A stretch of DNA of 64,000 bases from Algorimicrobium algoritergicola (GTDB lineage Bacteria > Bacteroidota > Bacteroidia > Flavobacteriales > Flavobacteriaceae): contig NZ_VSKL01000002.1 of NCBI RefSeq assembly GCF_008086165.1, positions 124,001 to 188,000 on the forward strand, given 5' to 3'. The position numbers were made by a program, and so were the translations under genes. The notes beneath the pieces were generated by a model. That model ran no database searches. It was not told the DNA's origin and was given only the letters and a program-made list of their open reading frames with translations. Shown here piece by piece: positions 16,604 to 25,196 of this stretch (position 1 is the stretch's first letter; each line of letters opens with the position of its first letter).

Positions 16604-16626
16604 TAATTATAAACGGTGTTGGGTGT
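16604..16626. repeat. cassette-border motif, left of HTH-ImmA module
   Basis: TAATTATA (16604-16611), six bases, then GTTGGGTGT (16618-16626). At the other end of the module, ACACCCAAC (18480-18488), six bases, then TATAATTA (18495-18502) is the exact complement of both blocks in mirror order. The GTTGGGT core fits the integron core-site consensus GTTRRRY. Confidence 0.65.
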
Positions 16627-16634
16627 GGTTTTTA

Positions 16635-16700
16635 AGGGTAAATTCCCTCGATTTTGTAAATATGTCGATAAATTGTTTATATTTGCAGGGTAAATACTCT
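16635..16700 (+). promoter_or_regulatory. promoter with two flanking operator-like repeats
   Basis: A Bacteroidota promoter is visible: TTTG at 16653-16656, 21-base spacer, TATATTTG at 16678-16685, start codon 20 bases further on. Two partial palindromes flank it: AGGGTAAATTCCCT (16635-16648) and AGGGTAAATACTCT (16687-16700). They share AGGGTAAAT. They would let the HTH protein encoded next repress its own promoter. Confidence 0.65.
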
Positions 16701-16704
16701 TTTT

Positions 16705-17898
16705 ATGAAAGAATCTAATATAGATGATTTATTGAAATCAATCTTTTCTAATGATGAAAGTTTTGATATTAGTAATGAATTTGAACAAAAATTATCTGAT
16801 TACAATGTCAGTAAAACAAAGGCTTTAAAGCTTTTAAATATTGATAAAGATGTTTTTGAACAAATCATTAGTGGTACTGCAAAGCAACCAAATTTAATTC
16901 ATGTTGTTAAAATTGCGGAATTTTTAGATATAAATATTGATAAATTCATTCAGATAGTTTTAAATAATCAAAGTAAGGTAAACATTGGATCAATTGATAA
17001 TGCAAGAAAAGCGACCTTTTTACTAAAGAATTTTGATGTAAAAACTTTAACAAAGCTTGGTTTTTTTGATAAAGATTATGATACTGATGAATTAGTTGAA
17101 AAGGTTCTTACGTTTTTTGGTTATTCATCTATTCAGGAGTATGAAGATGAACTTGTCGAGCCATTATATAGTAGAACGAGAAGGAATTTTTCTGATAAAA
17201 TGAAAGATTTTTGGATAAAGTCAGCTTATCAAACTTTTAGGGTTATTGACAATCCAAATGAATACGATAGAGGAAGATTAAAGGATTTAATAGTTAAAGT
17301 TAAACCTTATTCACAAGATGTTAAGGATGGTCTTTTTACTGTTTGTAAAGCACTTTATAATATTGGTGTTACAGTAATATTTCAAGACTATTTATCAACA
17401 ACTCAAGTAAGGGGAGGCACTTTTATAGTAAATGGTAAACCTTGTATTGTACTAACTGACTTTAATAAAAAATATCCTACTATTTGGTTCACGCTTTTAC
17501 ATGAATTACATCATGTGTTATTTGATTTTGATTTGATAGAGACTAATAGCTTTCATTTAACGGGAGACGATGATTTATTTTTAATAGAAGATAAAGCTGA
17601 TTCGTTCGCAAGAGACTTTTTTATGGCAGAAGATAAATTTCATTATATAAAAAAGTACATTAATAATCCTTTTTTAGTTTCAAAATTTGCTGAACAAAAT
17701 GAAATTCATATTTCAATTGTTTATTCATTTTATACTTGGTATCAAGATAAACTATATGAAAAAAATTATCATGCAGCATTCAAGGATTATTATCCAAATT
17801 ATAAGGAAGCAATAGGTAAGTTAAGTCCTATTTCATGGGATGATTTGAGTATTAAAGAAACAAGTGAGCGAATTAAATCGATTTTAGAAATTAACTAA
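16705..17898 (+). CDS. XRE-type HTH / ImmA-IrrE metallopeptidase
   Basis: The 397-residue product has an N-terminal helix-turn-helix region (about residues 25-90, SKTKALKLLNIDKDVFEQIISG...) and a C-terminal ImmA/IrrE zinc-peptidase domain with the motif LLHELHHVLFDFD (HELHH, about residues 270-274; a second acidic ligand probably in EDKADSFARDF). Such proteins cleave a partner repressor or antitoxin under stress or phage infection. The next gene starts 10 bases later, so the pair is an operon. The border motifs at 16604 and 18480 enclose just these two genes. Base composition is very AT-rich. Confidence 0.85.
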   Translation: MKESNIDDLLKSIFSNDESFDISNEFEQKLSDYNVSKTKALKLLNIDKDVFEQIISGTAKQPNLIHVVKIAEFLDINIDKFIQIVLNNQSKVNIGSIDNARKATFLLKNFDVKTLTKLGFFDKDYDTDELVEKVLTFFGYSSIQEYEDELVEPLYSRTRRNFSDKMKDFWIKSAYQTFRVIDNPNEYDRGRLKDLIVKVKPYSQDVKDGLFTVCKALYNIGVTVIFQDYLSTTQVRGGTFIVNGKPCIVLTDFNKKYPTIWFTLLHELHHVLFDFDLIETNSFHLTGDDDLFLIEDKADSFARDFFMAEDKFHYIKKYINNPFLVSKFAEQNEIHISIVYSFYTWYQDKLYEKNYHAAFKDYYPNYKEAIGKLSPISWDDLSIKETSERIKSILEIN

Positions 17899-17908
17899 TA
17901 TAATTATA

Positions 17909-18454
17909 ATGGCAAAAGATAAAGACTTAAGCAGAAAAGTAGAGCTAACAGAGGCTGATTTGGAAAGAATGGAACTTTTGCAGCAGGCAAACGAAAAGGT
18001 TGGTAGACAATTAACTATTAATTCTGAACAAGGCAATATTGAGGAAATTGATGAATTAAGAGAACTGATAGGAAAAGAGTTTGAAAATCCAGAAGAAAAG
18101 TACAATATTTATTATAAAGGTATTCGTAAATTATTGATGGATTATTTGCCAAAAGGAAAAGAGTTTAAAGAAGTTCGAAATATAATTTATGACGAAAAAA
18201 ACATCTTCCTTAATTCGGGTAAACGTAAGTCAGATAATAATGGGATTAGAAAGTCTGATGGAAGAATGACTTTTCAGCCAGTAATGAATGAGATTTTAGA
18301 TATTATTGTGAAGTGGGTGGGAGATTCGCAAAATCCATTTGTCATTTATAGAGAATTTTATGAATTGAATGAAAAGCATGGTTATGGTCATGAAGAATAT
18401 GATAAAAGCGCTTTAAGTGTTTCAAAAGCGATGTTAAAATTGAGCAAAAATTAA
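17909..18454 (+). CDS. partner of the ImmA/IrrE protein, unknown family
   Basis: The 181-residue product is highly charged and helical (starts MAKDKDLSRKVELTEADLERMELLQQ), without membrane segments or signal. No domain is recognised. Its position as the second gene of a two-gene module with an HTH-metallopeptidase suggests that it is the toxin, effector or cleavage substrate controlled by the first gene. The middle part (about residues 95-125) has a repeated RKSD element. Confidence 0.6.
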   Translation: MAKDKDLSRKVELTEADLERMELLQQANEKVGRQLTINSEQGNIEEIDELRELIGKEFENPEEKYNIYYKGIRKLLMDYLPKGKEFKEVRNIIYDEKNIFLNSGKRKSDNNGIRKSDGRMTFQPVMNEILDIIVKWVGDSQNPFVIYREFYELNEKHGYGHEEYDKSALSVSKAMLKLSKN

Positions 18455-18479
18455 CTTTATACGATTCGGTTTTCAAATT

Positions 18480-18502
18480 ACACCCAACTCATTATATAAT
18501 TA
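18480..18502. repeat. cassette-border motif, right of HTH-ImmA module
   Basis: ACACCCAAC then TATAATTA after six bases mirrors the left border at 16604-16626. ACCCAAC fits the integron RYYYAAC core. Confidence 0.65.
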
Positions 18503-18678
18503 CTTTTATCCCGTATTACTCTTATCCCTTAAATAAATCAGGTTATGGTATCTTTTAAAAGTGCCTGTTATATGGTTTATTTTACTGTTGATAAAATAGA
18601 ATATATGTATTAATAAACATTGTGGTTATCCGTAATGTGCTAATAAATTGTGTCTTTTTATGGCCTCGTCATTCCATT

Positions 18679-19259
18679 TTAGGTTGTTTTGATCATTTTA
18701 TTTATTTGGGTTGTGTTATTGAACATTATGTTAAGGAAGTATAAACCGTTTTCTAGAGTGGAGATATCTATTAATTCTGTGGTGGTTGCTGTTTTTACTT
18801 GTTGGCCCATTGTGTTGTGAATGTGTAATGATAACTCTTGGTTTTTGTATTTCCTTTTATGTAAATATAGTTTGATGTATAGGTTGGGTATATGGTTAAT
18901 TGTTCGAATTTTTTTTCTGGAATTGATAAGGTTCCCCAGGTGTCTTCTGCTTCTTGTCCGTTCCAAATTAGGGTTGCTAGGTATGGGTTATCAATGTAGG
19001 GGTTTCTGTTGCCTTGATTTTGATAAATGATTTCGTTTCTATCTCTTTCAAATTGTGATACTGGGTCTTCGGCATTACATTTTAAAAACACATCTGGCAT
19101 ATCTTGGAAAGGGGCGTGGTCGGTTGTTCCGAAGCCTATGTTTAAGGCTTCGCATTGATTTGGGTATCTTGTATACATATACATGATAATGCGCGCTACA
19201 TCGCCTTTATGCTCGTCGCCGGGATAGAAGTTTCCTAATTGGGTTATGTGGAATACCAT
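18679..19259 (-). pseudogene. remnant of secreted endonuclease I with T9SS sorting domain
   Basis: The frame beginning at 19259 (154 codons) matches the C-terminal half of endonuclease I (EndA/NucM type): FYPGDEHKGDVARIIMYMYTRYP, FLKCNAEDPVSQFERDRNEIIYQNQGNRNPYIDNP. It lacks the N-terminal half, and an in-frame TAG lies three codons upstream of the ATG. Near 18800-18960 the frame shifts; the other frame continues as a type IX secretion C-terminal domain (HIHNTMGQQVKTATTTELIDISTLENGLYFLNI...). The ancestor was a secreted nuclease; this copy is truncated and frameshifted. Confidence 0.8.
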
Positions 19260-19480
19260 TTTTTGCTATTTGTATTTTATAACAGCCTAAAAATAGGAAT
19301 TTATATGGATTTGGTATTGAGGTTTCCCGTAATGCATAGATATTTTTGGTTTTTGTTTAATAATGTTGACTTCCATGTTGAAAACTATAAGGGAGGTTTT
19401 TGTAGGAGTTAACTTTAATGGGGTAATTTTGAATAGGTGTAGATGTCTTGGGTTAAAAGATTATTTTGAATTAGAAATTT

Positions 19481-20560
19481 ATGGTAAAAGCAGTGAATAG
19501 AATTGTATTGATTGGAAATGGATTTGATAAAGCACATGGACTTCCAACCGGGTATTGTGATTTTATGAATTATTTAGTTAATCGTGTTGCTCGTTATGAG
19601 AAGATTGATAATTCCAGATTAAAAAAAGTCATTAAAGGCCGAGAATACAGGGATTCTGGAGGTTTTATTGGTATGATACACAAGAATGGAAATGATGATG
19701 AATGGCTTGGCGTTAAACCTATTAAAGATACTAATAAATTTAAATTGGCAGTAAACCCTAATAAAAATTCTATCTTTTTTGGTTCTTTAATTCGAGATAA
19801 TGACCGTTTGGGATATTGGTCTGATTTGGAGGCGCATTATTTTAAGTTGCTTTATGAGTATAAAAATTCTCCAAAAGATATAACCTTAATAAATTCAGAA
19901 TTTGACCACCTTAAAGAACTTATTGGTGAATATTTAAAAACAGAAGTTGAAGATAAAACTGGTATTGTAGATGGTTATGACATTCCTAATTCCCATTCAG
20001 TGTATGATTTGCTTAAACATGAAACTAAAGGTTTCCATTTTGAGAAAACGTATTTTGTTACTTTTAATTATACTTCAAAAATTTTAATTGCCTATTTAAA
20101 GCGTTTAAAAGAGGAGACAATGGATGAGAACCTTTCTATATTGCCTATTCATATTCATGGCGATTTAAATGATTTTGAAAACCCGATTATCTTTGGTTAT
20201 GGTGATGAAAATTCTAAAGGTTATCACGAGTTAGAATTACTTTTGGAAAATAACTTATTAAAGAATTTTAAAACCTTCCAGTATCTTCGGACTAATAAAT
20301 ATAAAGAGGTTCTAGGACTTCTAGAAGAATCAGATAACATATACGTCCAATTAATTGGACACTCTAGCGGATTATGTGATAAGGCCTTGTTAAGAACCAT
20401 ATTTCAACATGATAATGTGAAGCATATTGAAGCCACCTATTACAAAAATGAATCGAAATATTTTGAGAATCTATATAATATCTCTCGGGTATTTGATGAT
20501 AATACGCTTATGCGGGAAAAGTTAATTTCTTTGGATGATACATTTAAAGTTGAAGGATAA
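19481..20560 (+). CDS. AbiH-family phage abortive-infection protein
   Basis: The 359-residue product begins MVKAVNRIVLIGNGFDKAHGLPTGYCDFMNYL, the diagnostic AbiH opening (IGNGFDxAHGLPT). A conserved IHIHGDLNDFENPIIFGYGDE block lies near residue 225 and VQLIGHSSGLCDKALLRTIF near 288. AbiH proteins block phage growth at the cost of the infected cell; the mechanism is unsettled. It is a single gene in a gene-poor stretch between two broken genes, a typical defence-island setting. Confidence 0.88.
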   Translation: MVKAVNRIVLIGNGFDKAHGLPTGYCDFMNYLVNRVARYEKIDNSRLKKVIKGREYRDSGGFIGMIHKNGNDDEWLGVKPIKDTNKFKLAVNPNKNSIFFGSLIRDNDRLGYWSDLEAHYFKLLYEYKNSPKDITLINSEFDHLKELIGEYLKTEVEDKTGIVDGYDIPNSHSVYDLLKHETKGFHFEKTYFVTFNYTSKILIAYLKRLKEETMDENLSILPIHIHGDLNDFENPIIFGYGDENSKGYHELELLLENNLLKNFKTFQYLRTNKYKEVLGLLEESDNIYVQLIGHSSGLCDKALLRTIFQHDNVKHIEATYYKNESKYFENLYNISRVFDDNTLMREKLISLDDTFKVEG

Positions 20561-20714
20561 TTTTTTTGTCGTTTAAATTGGGAAATTGAATAAGTTGAAG
20601 TTTGGTGTATTTATGAAATCAAACAAAAAAAATTCATCACATTTCTTTAATTCAGCTTTACTTTTAAGTCCGTCGTTAATAAAAAGATTCCTAGGTATTT
20701 TGAATATATTTTAA

Positions 20715-20846
20715 TTAGTCGCCTTTCTTATGTTTATGAGGTTTTAAGGATGGTGTATTTTTAGGAGTTTGCTTATTATCTCGTTGACGTCTGTCTGGTT
20801 TTCCCGTAGAATCTGCAATTCTTTTTGGTCCTGGTTTAATTCCCAT
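20715..20846 (-). CDS. 43-residue basic protein, unknown
   Basis: A short frame (ATG at 20846, TAA at 20715) codes a strongly basic, proline-rich peptide: MGIKPGPKRIADSTGKPDRR at the start, TPKNTPSLKPHKHKKGD at the end. No membrane segment. It could be a small RNA- or DNA-binding protein. It is supported only by composition and an orderly start and stop; the long gap 20561-21527 otherwise holds only a pseudogene and a terminator. Confidence 0.4.
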   Translation of the reverse strand: MGIKPGPKRIADSTGKPDRRQRDNKQTPKNTPSLKPHKHKKGD

Positions 20847-21041
20847 AGTTTTTAATTTTTGTAGATATTAATTTATAAACTACAAGTTCGTTAATTTTTG
20901 TGATATTTATATTTAAACTTTTTAACATATTAATTGATAGATGTTAATAAATTAATATGGTTGTTTTAGGATCACAATATATAAAAGAATTTCTATCACG
21001 TTGGACAACTTTTATATCTGTACTAATATAATTGTTATTGG

Positions 21042-21290
21042 TTATAATGGAAGAGGTATTGATAGATTTGGTTTTTTATAAACTAATTCTATAAGGTGTC
21101 TGTGCAGCAATCCTTTATTTACCAGGTCGTGTATTCTCTAATCTACTGTTGCACGTTTCATGTCTTTATCAAACTGCCTGTAAAAAGTAATGATGTCGCT
21201 AACCTTTACATAACCAATATTTGAAAATGTCTTTTTAAGCTCTTCGATATGTCGTGTATTTGTTATGATTTTATATGTGTTTTTATACAT
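21042..21290 (-). pseudogene. AbiEi/DUF6577-like fragment with in-frame amber stop
   Basis: Reading from the ATG at 21290, the frame codes MYKNTYKIITNTRHIEELKK...KVSDIITFYRQFDKDMKRATVD, then TAG, then RIHDLVNKGLLHR and a diverged tail to TAA at 21042. The pattern ...RATVDWRIxxLVxKGxLHR is that of the winged-helix N-terminus of AbiEi/DUF6577-like proteins, where the stop replaces a Trp codon (TGG to TAG). The catalytic remainder of the gene is missing. Its presence next to AbiH suggests decayed defence genes. Confidence 0.6.
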
Positions 21291-21300
21291 GTAAAAAAAG

Positions 21301-21340
21301 CAAAGATTCGGCAACATTTAATTATACTGCCGAATCTTTG
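21301..21340 (-). terminator. strong terminator, minus strand
   Basis: A perfect 13-bp stem, CAAAGATTCGGCA (21301-21313) and TGCCGAATCTTTG (21328-21340), with a 14-base loop, is followed on the minus strand by a T-run. It probably ends the long minus-strand transcript whose last gene is the MFS exporter at 21528. Confidence 0.85.
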
Positions 21341-21527
21341 TTGTCTCTTGTTTTATTGATTCTTCAATTGATTACTATTTGATCTTGAACTTGTATTTGT
21401 TGCTGTTATGGTGCTATTGTGCACTATTTTCTCTTCCTTAAATTATTAAAAAGGGTAGTGGGATGGTATGTGTATTAGTTATTAATTTAGTTAAGGGTGT
21501 TTTTATGATGTTGCCTGCTTGATTGAA

Positions 21528-22760
21528 TTAATTAGAGTTGCTATCCTTATTGTACCGTTTCAGCATATAAACCAATGCAATAGTCATTAATACTATTGTT
21601 CCTGAAACGATAAAAGGATAATAAAAACCACCTGCAAGTAGCCAGGTTCCGAGAACGGGTCCTAAAATTTGCCCCATACTATTTGTAGAACTTTGTATGG
21701 ATATATTTCTGCCTGTATTTTCTTTAGATGTTAATGAGACTGCTGATAATAAGTTTGGCGTGACCATAGCAGCACCTGCTGCGAATACACTGATTAATAC
21801 ATAGACTAAAAATTCATTTTTGAAAACAGGAAATGCTATTAAGGATAAACCAGATATTAGTAAACCTAAAGCAATTTGTTTTTTTGAGGATAAAATTTTC
21901 TCACCATAATTTGCAAAAATGGGCTGTAAAACAGCCATGACAGAACCGCATAGCATAAAGCCAATAGCGACTTGATTGCTGTTAAATTCCAATTCATCTT
22001 TCCCGTAAATTGAAAACACGGTTTCAAATAACGTCACAACAAATTGTAGCACAAACGACAAGGTTAATAGCATAATAAAATAGTTGCTAAATGTGAAGCG
22101 CAAGGACATTTTTTGTGTAACAGTCTTATGAACTCGAACTGTGTTCTTTAGCCATTTCATTATAACGAATAAGACAATCAATCCTAAAAGGGCAGCAAAC
22201 AAAAAGGGCACTGAAAATCTGTCTAAATGCAGTAGGCCTATGGAAAATTTAATATGAATGTTAGTTTGAGACAGAAAGCCACCAATGACAGGGCCGAAAA
22301 TAACCCCAGAACTAATGGCAACACCAGACCAGGCCATTATTTTTGTTCTCTGTTTATTTGAAGTTATGTCGCTTAAATAAGCATTGCTAACAGGAATTAC
22401 GGAGGATGTAAAAATGCCTCCAAAAATTCTTGCGATATATAGCATGGTTAAAGAGGTTGCCAGACCCGTAAGTACTTGCATAATTACAAAACCAAGCAGG
22501 CCACAAATGATAATAGGTTTGCGCCCGTATTTATCGGAAAGCTTTCCCCAAACCACTACAAAAAGTAATTGAAAAAGTGGATATATGCTGGTGAGCAATC
22601 CAATATGGAAGTTGATTAGATTGGTATCGAGATTGTCTTTTAAGGCTAGTCTTTCGGTGTAGTAGGGTAGGGTTGGTAGTAAAATACCATACCCTAACAT
22701 TACTACAAATAAACTCAACAGGATTAAAAATATCCTGTTGAGTTTTTCTTTTCTTTCCAT
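21528..22760 (-). CDS. MFS exporter (DHA1/TetA-like)
   Basis: The 410-residue product has about 12 membrane helices and the MFS motif A between helices 2 and 3 (GKLSDKYGRKP, about residues 72-82). A proline/glycine-rich motif C-like stretch (GVAISSGVIFGPVIGGF) marks drug:H+ antiporters. It is similar in layout to tetracycline-type exporters, but the substrate cannot be read from sequence. Its ATG directly abuts the stop codon of the copper P-ATPase, so they are co-transcribed and probably translationally coupled; a metal or metal-chelate substrate is possible. Confidence 0.85.
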   Translation of the reverse strand: MERKEKLNRIFLILLSLFVVMLGYGILLPTLPYYTERLALKDNLDTNLINFHIGLLTSIYPLFQLLFVVVWGKLSDKYGRKPIIICGLLGFVIMQVLTGLATSLTMLYIARIFGGIFTSSVIPVSNAYLSDITSNKQRTKIMAWSGVAISSGVIFGPVIGGFLSQTNIHIKFSIGLLHLDRFSVPFLFAALLGLIVLFVIMKWLKNTVRVHKTVTQKMSLRFTFSNYFIMLLTLSFVLQFVVTLFETVFSIYGKDELEFNSNQVAIGFMLCGSVMAVLQPIFANYGEKILSSKKQIALGLLISGLSLIAFPVFKNEFLVYVLISVFAAGAAMVTPNLLSAVSLTSKENTGRNISIQSSTNSMGQILGPVLGTWLLAGGFYYPFIVSGTIVLMTIALVYMLKRYNKDSNSN

Positions 22761-24878
22761 TTATTTTTTACCTATTTTTCGCTTTAATAATTGTGCATTA
22801 ATAGCCACAATAATGGTGCTTAAACTCATTAATACAGCTCCTACTGCTGGGCCTAAAACAAAGCCTGATGAATATAATACACCAGCTGCTAGTGGAATAG
22901 CTATTACATTATATCCTGTAGCCCAGATTAGATTCTGAATCATTTTATTGTAGGTAGCCTTTCCAAATAATATTAAGTTGGCAATATCTTGAGGGTTGCT
23001 ATTCACTAATATGATGTCAGCTGTTTCAGCAGCCACATCGGTGCCCGAACCAACAGCAATTCCAACATTCGCTTTGGCAAGTGCCGGTGCATCGTTTACA
23101 CCATCACCTGTCATAGCTACAAATTCTCCTTCATTTTGTAACTTTTCAACTATTTCCACTTTTTGATGCGGCAGAACTTCAGCATAATAACCATCTAAAC
23201 CAAGCTTATCGCTAACTGCTTTAGCTGTTTGTTCATTATCGCCAGTAGCCATCAACACTTTAATATTATTCTTTTTAAATATTTTAATAGCTTCGGCAGA
23301 TTCGGGTCTTATTTCATCAGCAAGGGCAATGTATCCTGCTAGCTGTCCATCAATTAATATGAATACAACAGTTTCAGCAGCATCACTATACGCATCTTCA
23401 GGAATAGTAATTTTTTCATCCCTTAAATAACCAGGACTAACCACTTTTACTTGTTTGCCTTCTACATTTGCCTCTACGCCTTTACCCGTAATTGCATTAA
23501 AGTTTTCGGGTTTTGGGATGGAAATATTGTCTTCTTTAACTCTCTTAATAATACCTACTGCAATAGGATGTTCCGAACTCTGTTCCAAAGCGCTGGACAG
23601 TCTTAAAATTTCTTCGGTTGCATACGCTTCATTAACAGATTTTATGCGTGTTACACCAAAATCCCCTTTGGTTAGGGTTCCTGTTTTATCAAAAAGCAAT
23701 ACTGAAATTTTACGTGATTCTTCAAAAGCAGTCCTGTTACGAATCAACAATCCGTTCTGTGCAGATACTGATGTAGAGATTGCAACTACCAAAGGTATGG
23801 CTAGACCTAAAGCGTGTGGACAAGCAATAACCATAACGGTAACCATTCTTTCTAAAGCATAGACAAATGGAAAGCCTAAAATCAACCAAACTGCCAACGT
23901 ACCAAAACCAATCGCCAAAGCTATATAAGTCAGCCATTTTGCTGCTCTATCGGAAAGGTTCTGCATTTTAGATTTGGTCTTCTGGGCTTCCTCAACCATA
24001 GTGATAACCTTGTTGAGATAACTGTCTTTTCCTGTATGTTCAACTTTTACTTTTAAGGTGCTATTACCATTTACAGAACCACCAATGACCTTGTCTTTTT
24101 CATCTTTTTTTACAGGCTTTGATTCTCCCGTGAGCATCGATTCGTTCAAATAGCTTGAACCTTCTACTATAATACCGTCAGCTGGTACTTTCTCTCCGGG
24201 TTTTACCAATATCACATCATCTTTTAATAAATCTTCAAGTGCGATATCTTCAATAGTATCACCTTTAACGCGATGTGCTTCCGCAGGCATCATACTTACT
24301 AAAAGTTGTAGAGCTTTCGATGCTCCTAGGACACTTTTCATCTCAATCCAATGCCCTACAAGCATAATTGCGATTAGCGTTGCCAGTTCCCAAAAGAAAT
24401 CCACACCTTCTAAACCAAAAACGGTTGCAGAACTATAGAAATAGGCGACACTTATTGCCATAGATATAAGTGTCATCATCCCTGGCGCACCATTCTTTAC
24501 TTCGGAAACGAAACCCTTAAGAAAAGGCCAACCACCATAGAAATATACAATGGTAGAAACCGCAAACAGTATATAAGGATTACCAGGAAGTAAGAACTCA
24601 TATCCAAAAAAATCTTGAATCATTGGCGAGAAGAACAAGATAGGGATGGTTAGGACTAGCGTTACCCAGAATCGTTTTCTAAAGTCTGCTATCATCATTT
24701 TATGATGGTCGTGACCCATTTTCCCGTGACCCGGATTATGACCAGAATGGTCTCCATCACCCTTTTTCATTTTGGAATGATCCATTTTTGAGTGGTCTTC
24801 TTTTTTGTGTTTCATCTTTGAATGATCCATTTTAGAGTGGTCCATTTTGTCGTGATTGTGATTTTCGTTATTTTCCAT
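22761..24878 (-). CDS. copB: CopB-type (P1B-3) copper-exporting P-type ATPase
   Basis: The 705-residue product has a His/Met-rich N-terminal tail (repeated DHSKM units, residues 8-62) instead of a CxxC domain. Then come membrane helices, the actuator motif TGES (250-253), the transmembrane metal site CPH (353-355), the phosphorylation site DKTGT (397-401), the SEHP nucleotide-domain motif and GDGVNDAP. CPH plus a His-rich tail is characteristic of CopB/P1B-3 ATPases that expel copper (or silver) from the cytoplasm. It is followed without a gap by the MFS exporter. Confidence 0.9.
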   Translation of the reverse strand: MENNENHNHDKMDHSKMDHSKMKHKKEDHSKMDHSKMKKGDGDHSGHNPGHGKMGHDHHKMMIADFRKRFWVTLVLTIPILFFSPMIQDFFGYEFLLPGNPYILFAVSTIVYFYGGWPFLKGFVSEVKNGAPGMMTLISMAISVAYFYSSATVFGLEGVDFFWELATLIAIMLVGHWIEMKSVLGASKALQLLVSMMPAEAHRVKGDTIEDIALEDLLKDDVILVKPGEKVPADGIIVEGSSYLNESMLTGESKPVKKDEKDKVIGGSVNGNSTLKVKVEHTGKDSYLNKVITMVEEAQKTKSKMQNLSDRAAKWLTYIALAIGFGTLAVWLILGFPFVYALERMVTVMVIACPHALGLAIPLVVAISTSVSAQNGLLIRNRTAFEESRKISVLLFDKTGTLTKGDFGVTRIKSVNEAYATEEILRLSSALEQSSEHPIAVGIIKRVKEDNISIPKPENFNAITGKGVEANVEGKQVKVVSPGYLRDEKITIPEDAYSDAAETVVFILIDGQLAGYIALADEIRPESAEAIKIFKKNNIKVLMATGDNEQTAKAVSDKLGLDGYYAEVLPHQKVEIVEKLQNEGEFVAMTGDGVNDAPALAKANVGIAVGSGTDVAAETADIILVNSNPQDIANLILFGKATYNKMIQNLIWATGYNVIAIPLAAGVLYSSGFVLGPAVGAVLMSLSTIIVAINAQLLKRKIGKK

Positions 24879-24896
24879 TATAGTATTGTTTAAGTG

Positions 24897-25190
24897 TTAT
24901 CGTAATTTTTTCCGCATTGCTTCTGAAATATTTTCGGCATATACGCCATAGGCATCTACCAAAAGACCTTTAATGCCTTCTTTAGAAGATATTGCATATA
25001 AAATGCTATTATCACCGGTACTGCTCATTCCTTCAAAGCGATAGATTGTATCTACTTTAAAATCTTCTGGTCGAATCTCAATTTTCAAGGAAGCACATTC
25101 CAGACATTCTGGCGTTAAGTTGAAATCATAGGGATATTCGTTTACCTGTAAATCGTTTATGGCTTCTGATAATGTATCGTAATTTTTCAT
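24897..25190 (-). CDS. short 'PRPP synthetase-like' stress-cluster protein
   Basis: The 97-residue product (MKNYDTLSEAINDLQVNEYPYDFNLTPECLECASLKIEI...FRFEGMSSTGDNSILYAISSKEGIKGLLVDAYGVY pattern) belongs to a small Bacteroidota family usually labelled phosphoribosylpyrophosphate synthetase. It is far too short to be that enzyme and lacks its PRPP loop, so the label is unsafe. It is cytoplasmic, with CLEC as a possible metal-binding pair. It lies between the P-ATPase and a secreted protein gene. Confidence 0.65.
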   Translation of the reverse strand: MKNYDTLSEAINDLQVNEYPYDFNLTPECLECASLKIEIRPEDFKVDTIYRFEGMSSTGDNSILYAISSKEGIKGLLVDAYGVYAENISEAMRKKLR

Positions 25191-25196
25191 TTGTTT

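Noticed and set aside
24897-25190. Phosphoribosylpyrophosphate synthetase name for the 97-residue protein
   Set aside because: About one third of the enzyme's length and without the PRPP-binding loop; the name is kept only as a family label.
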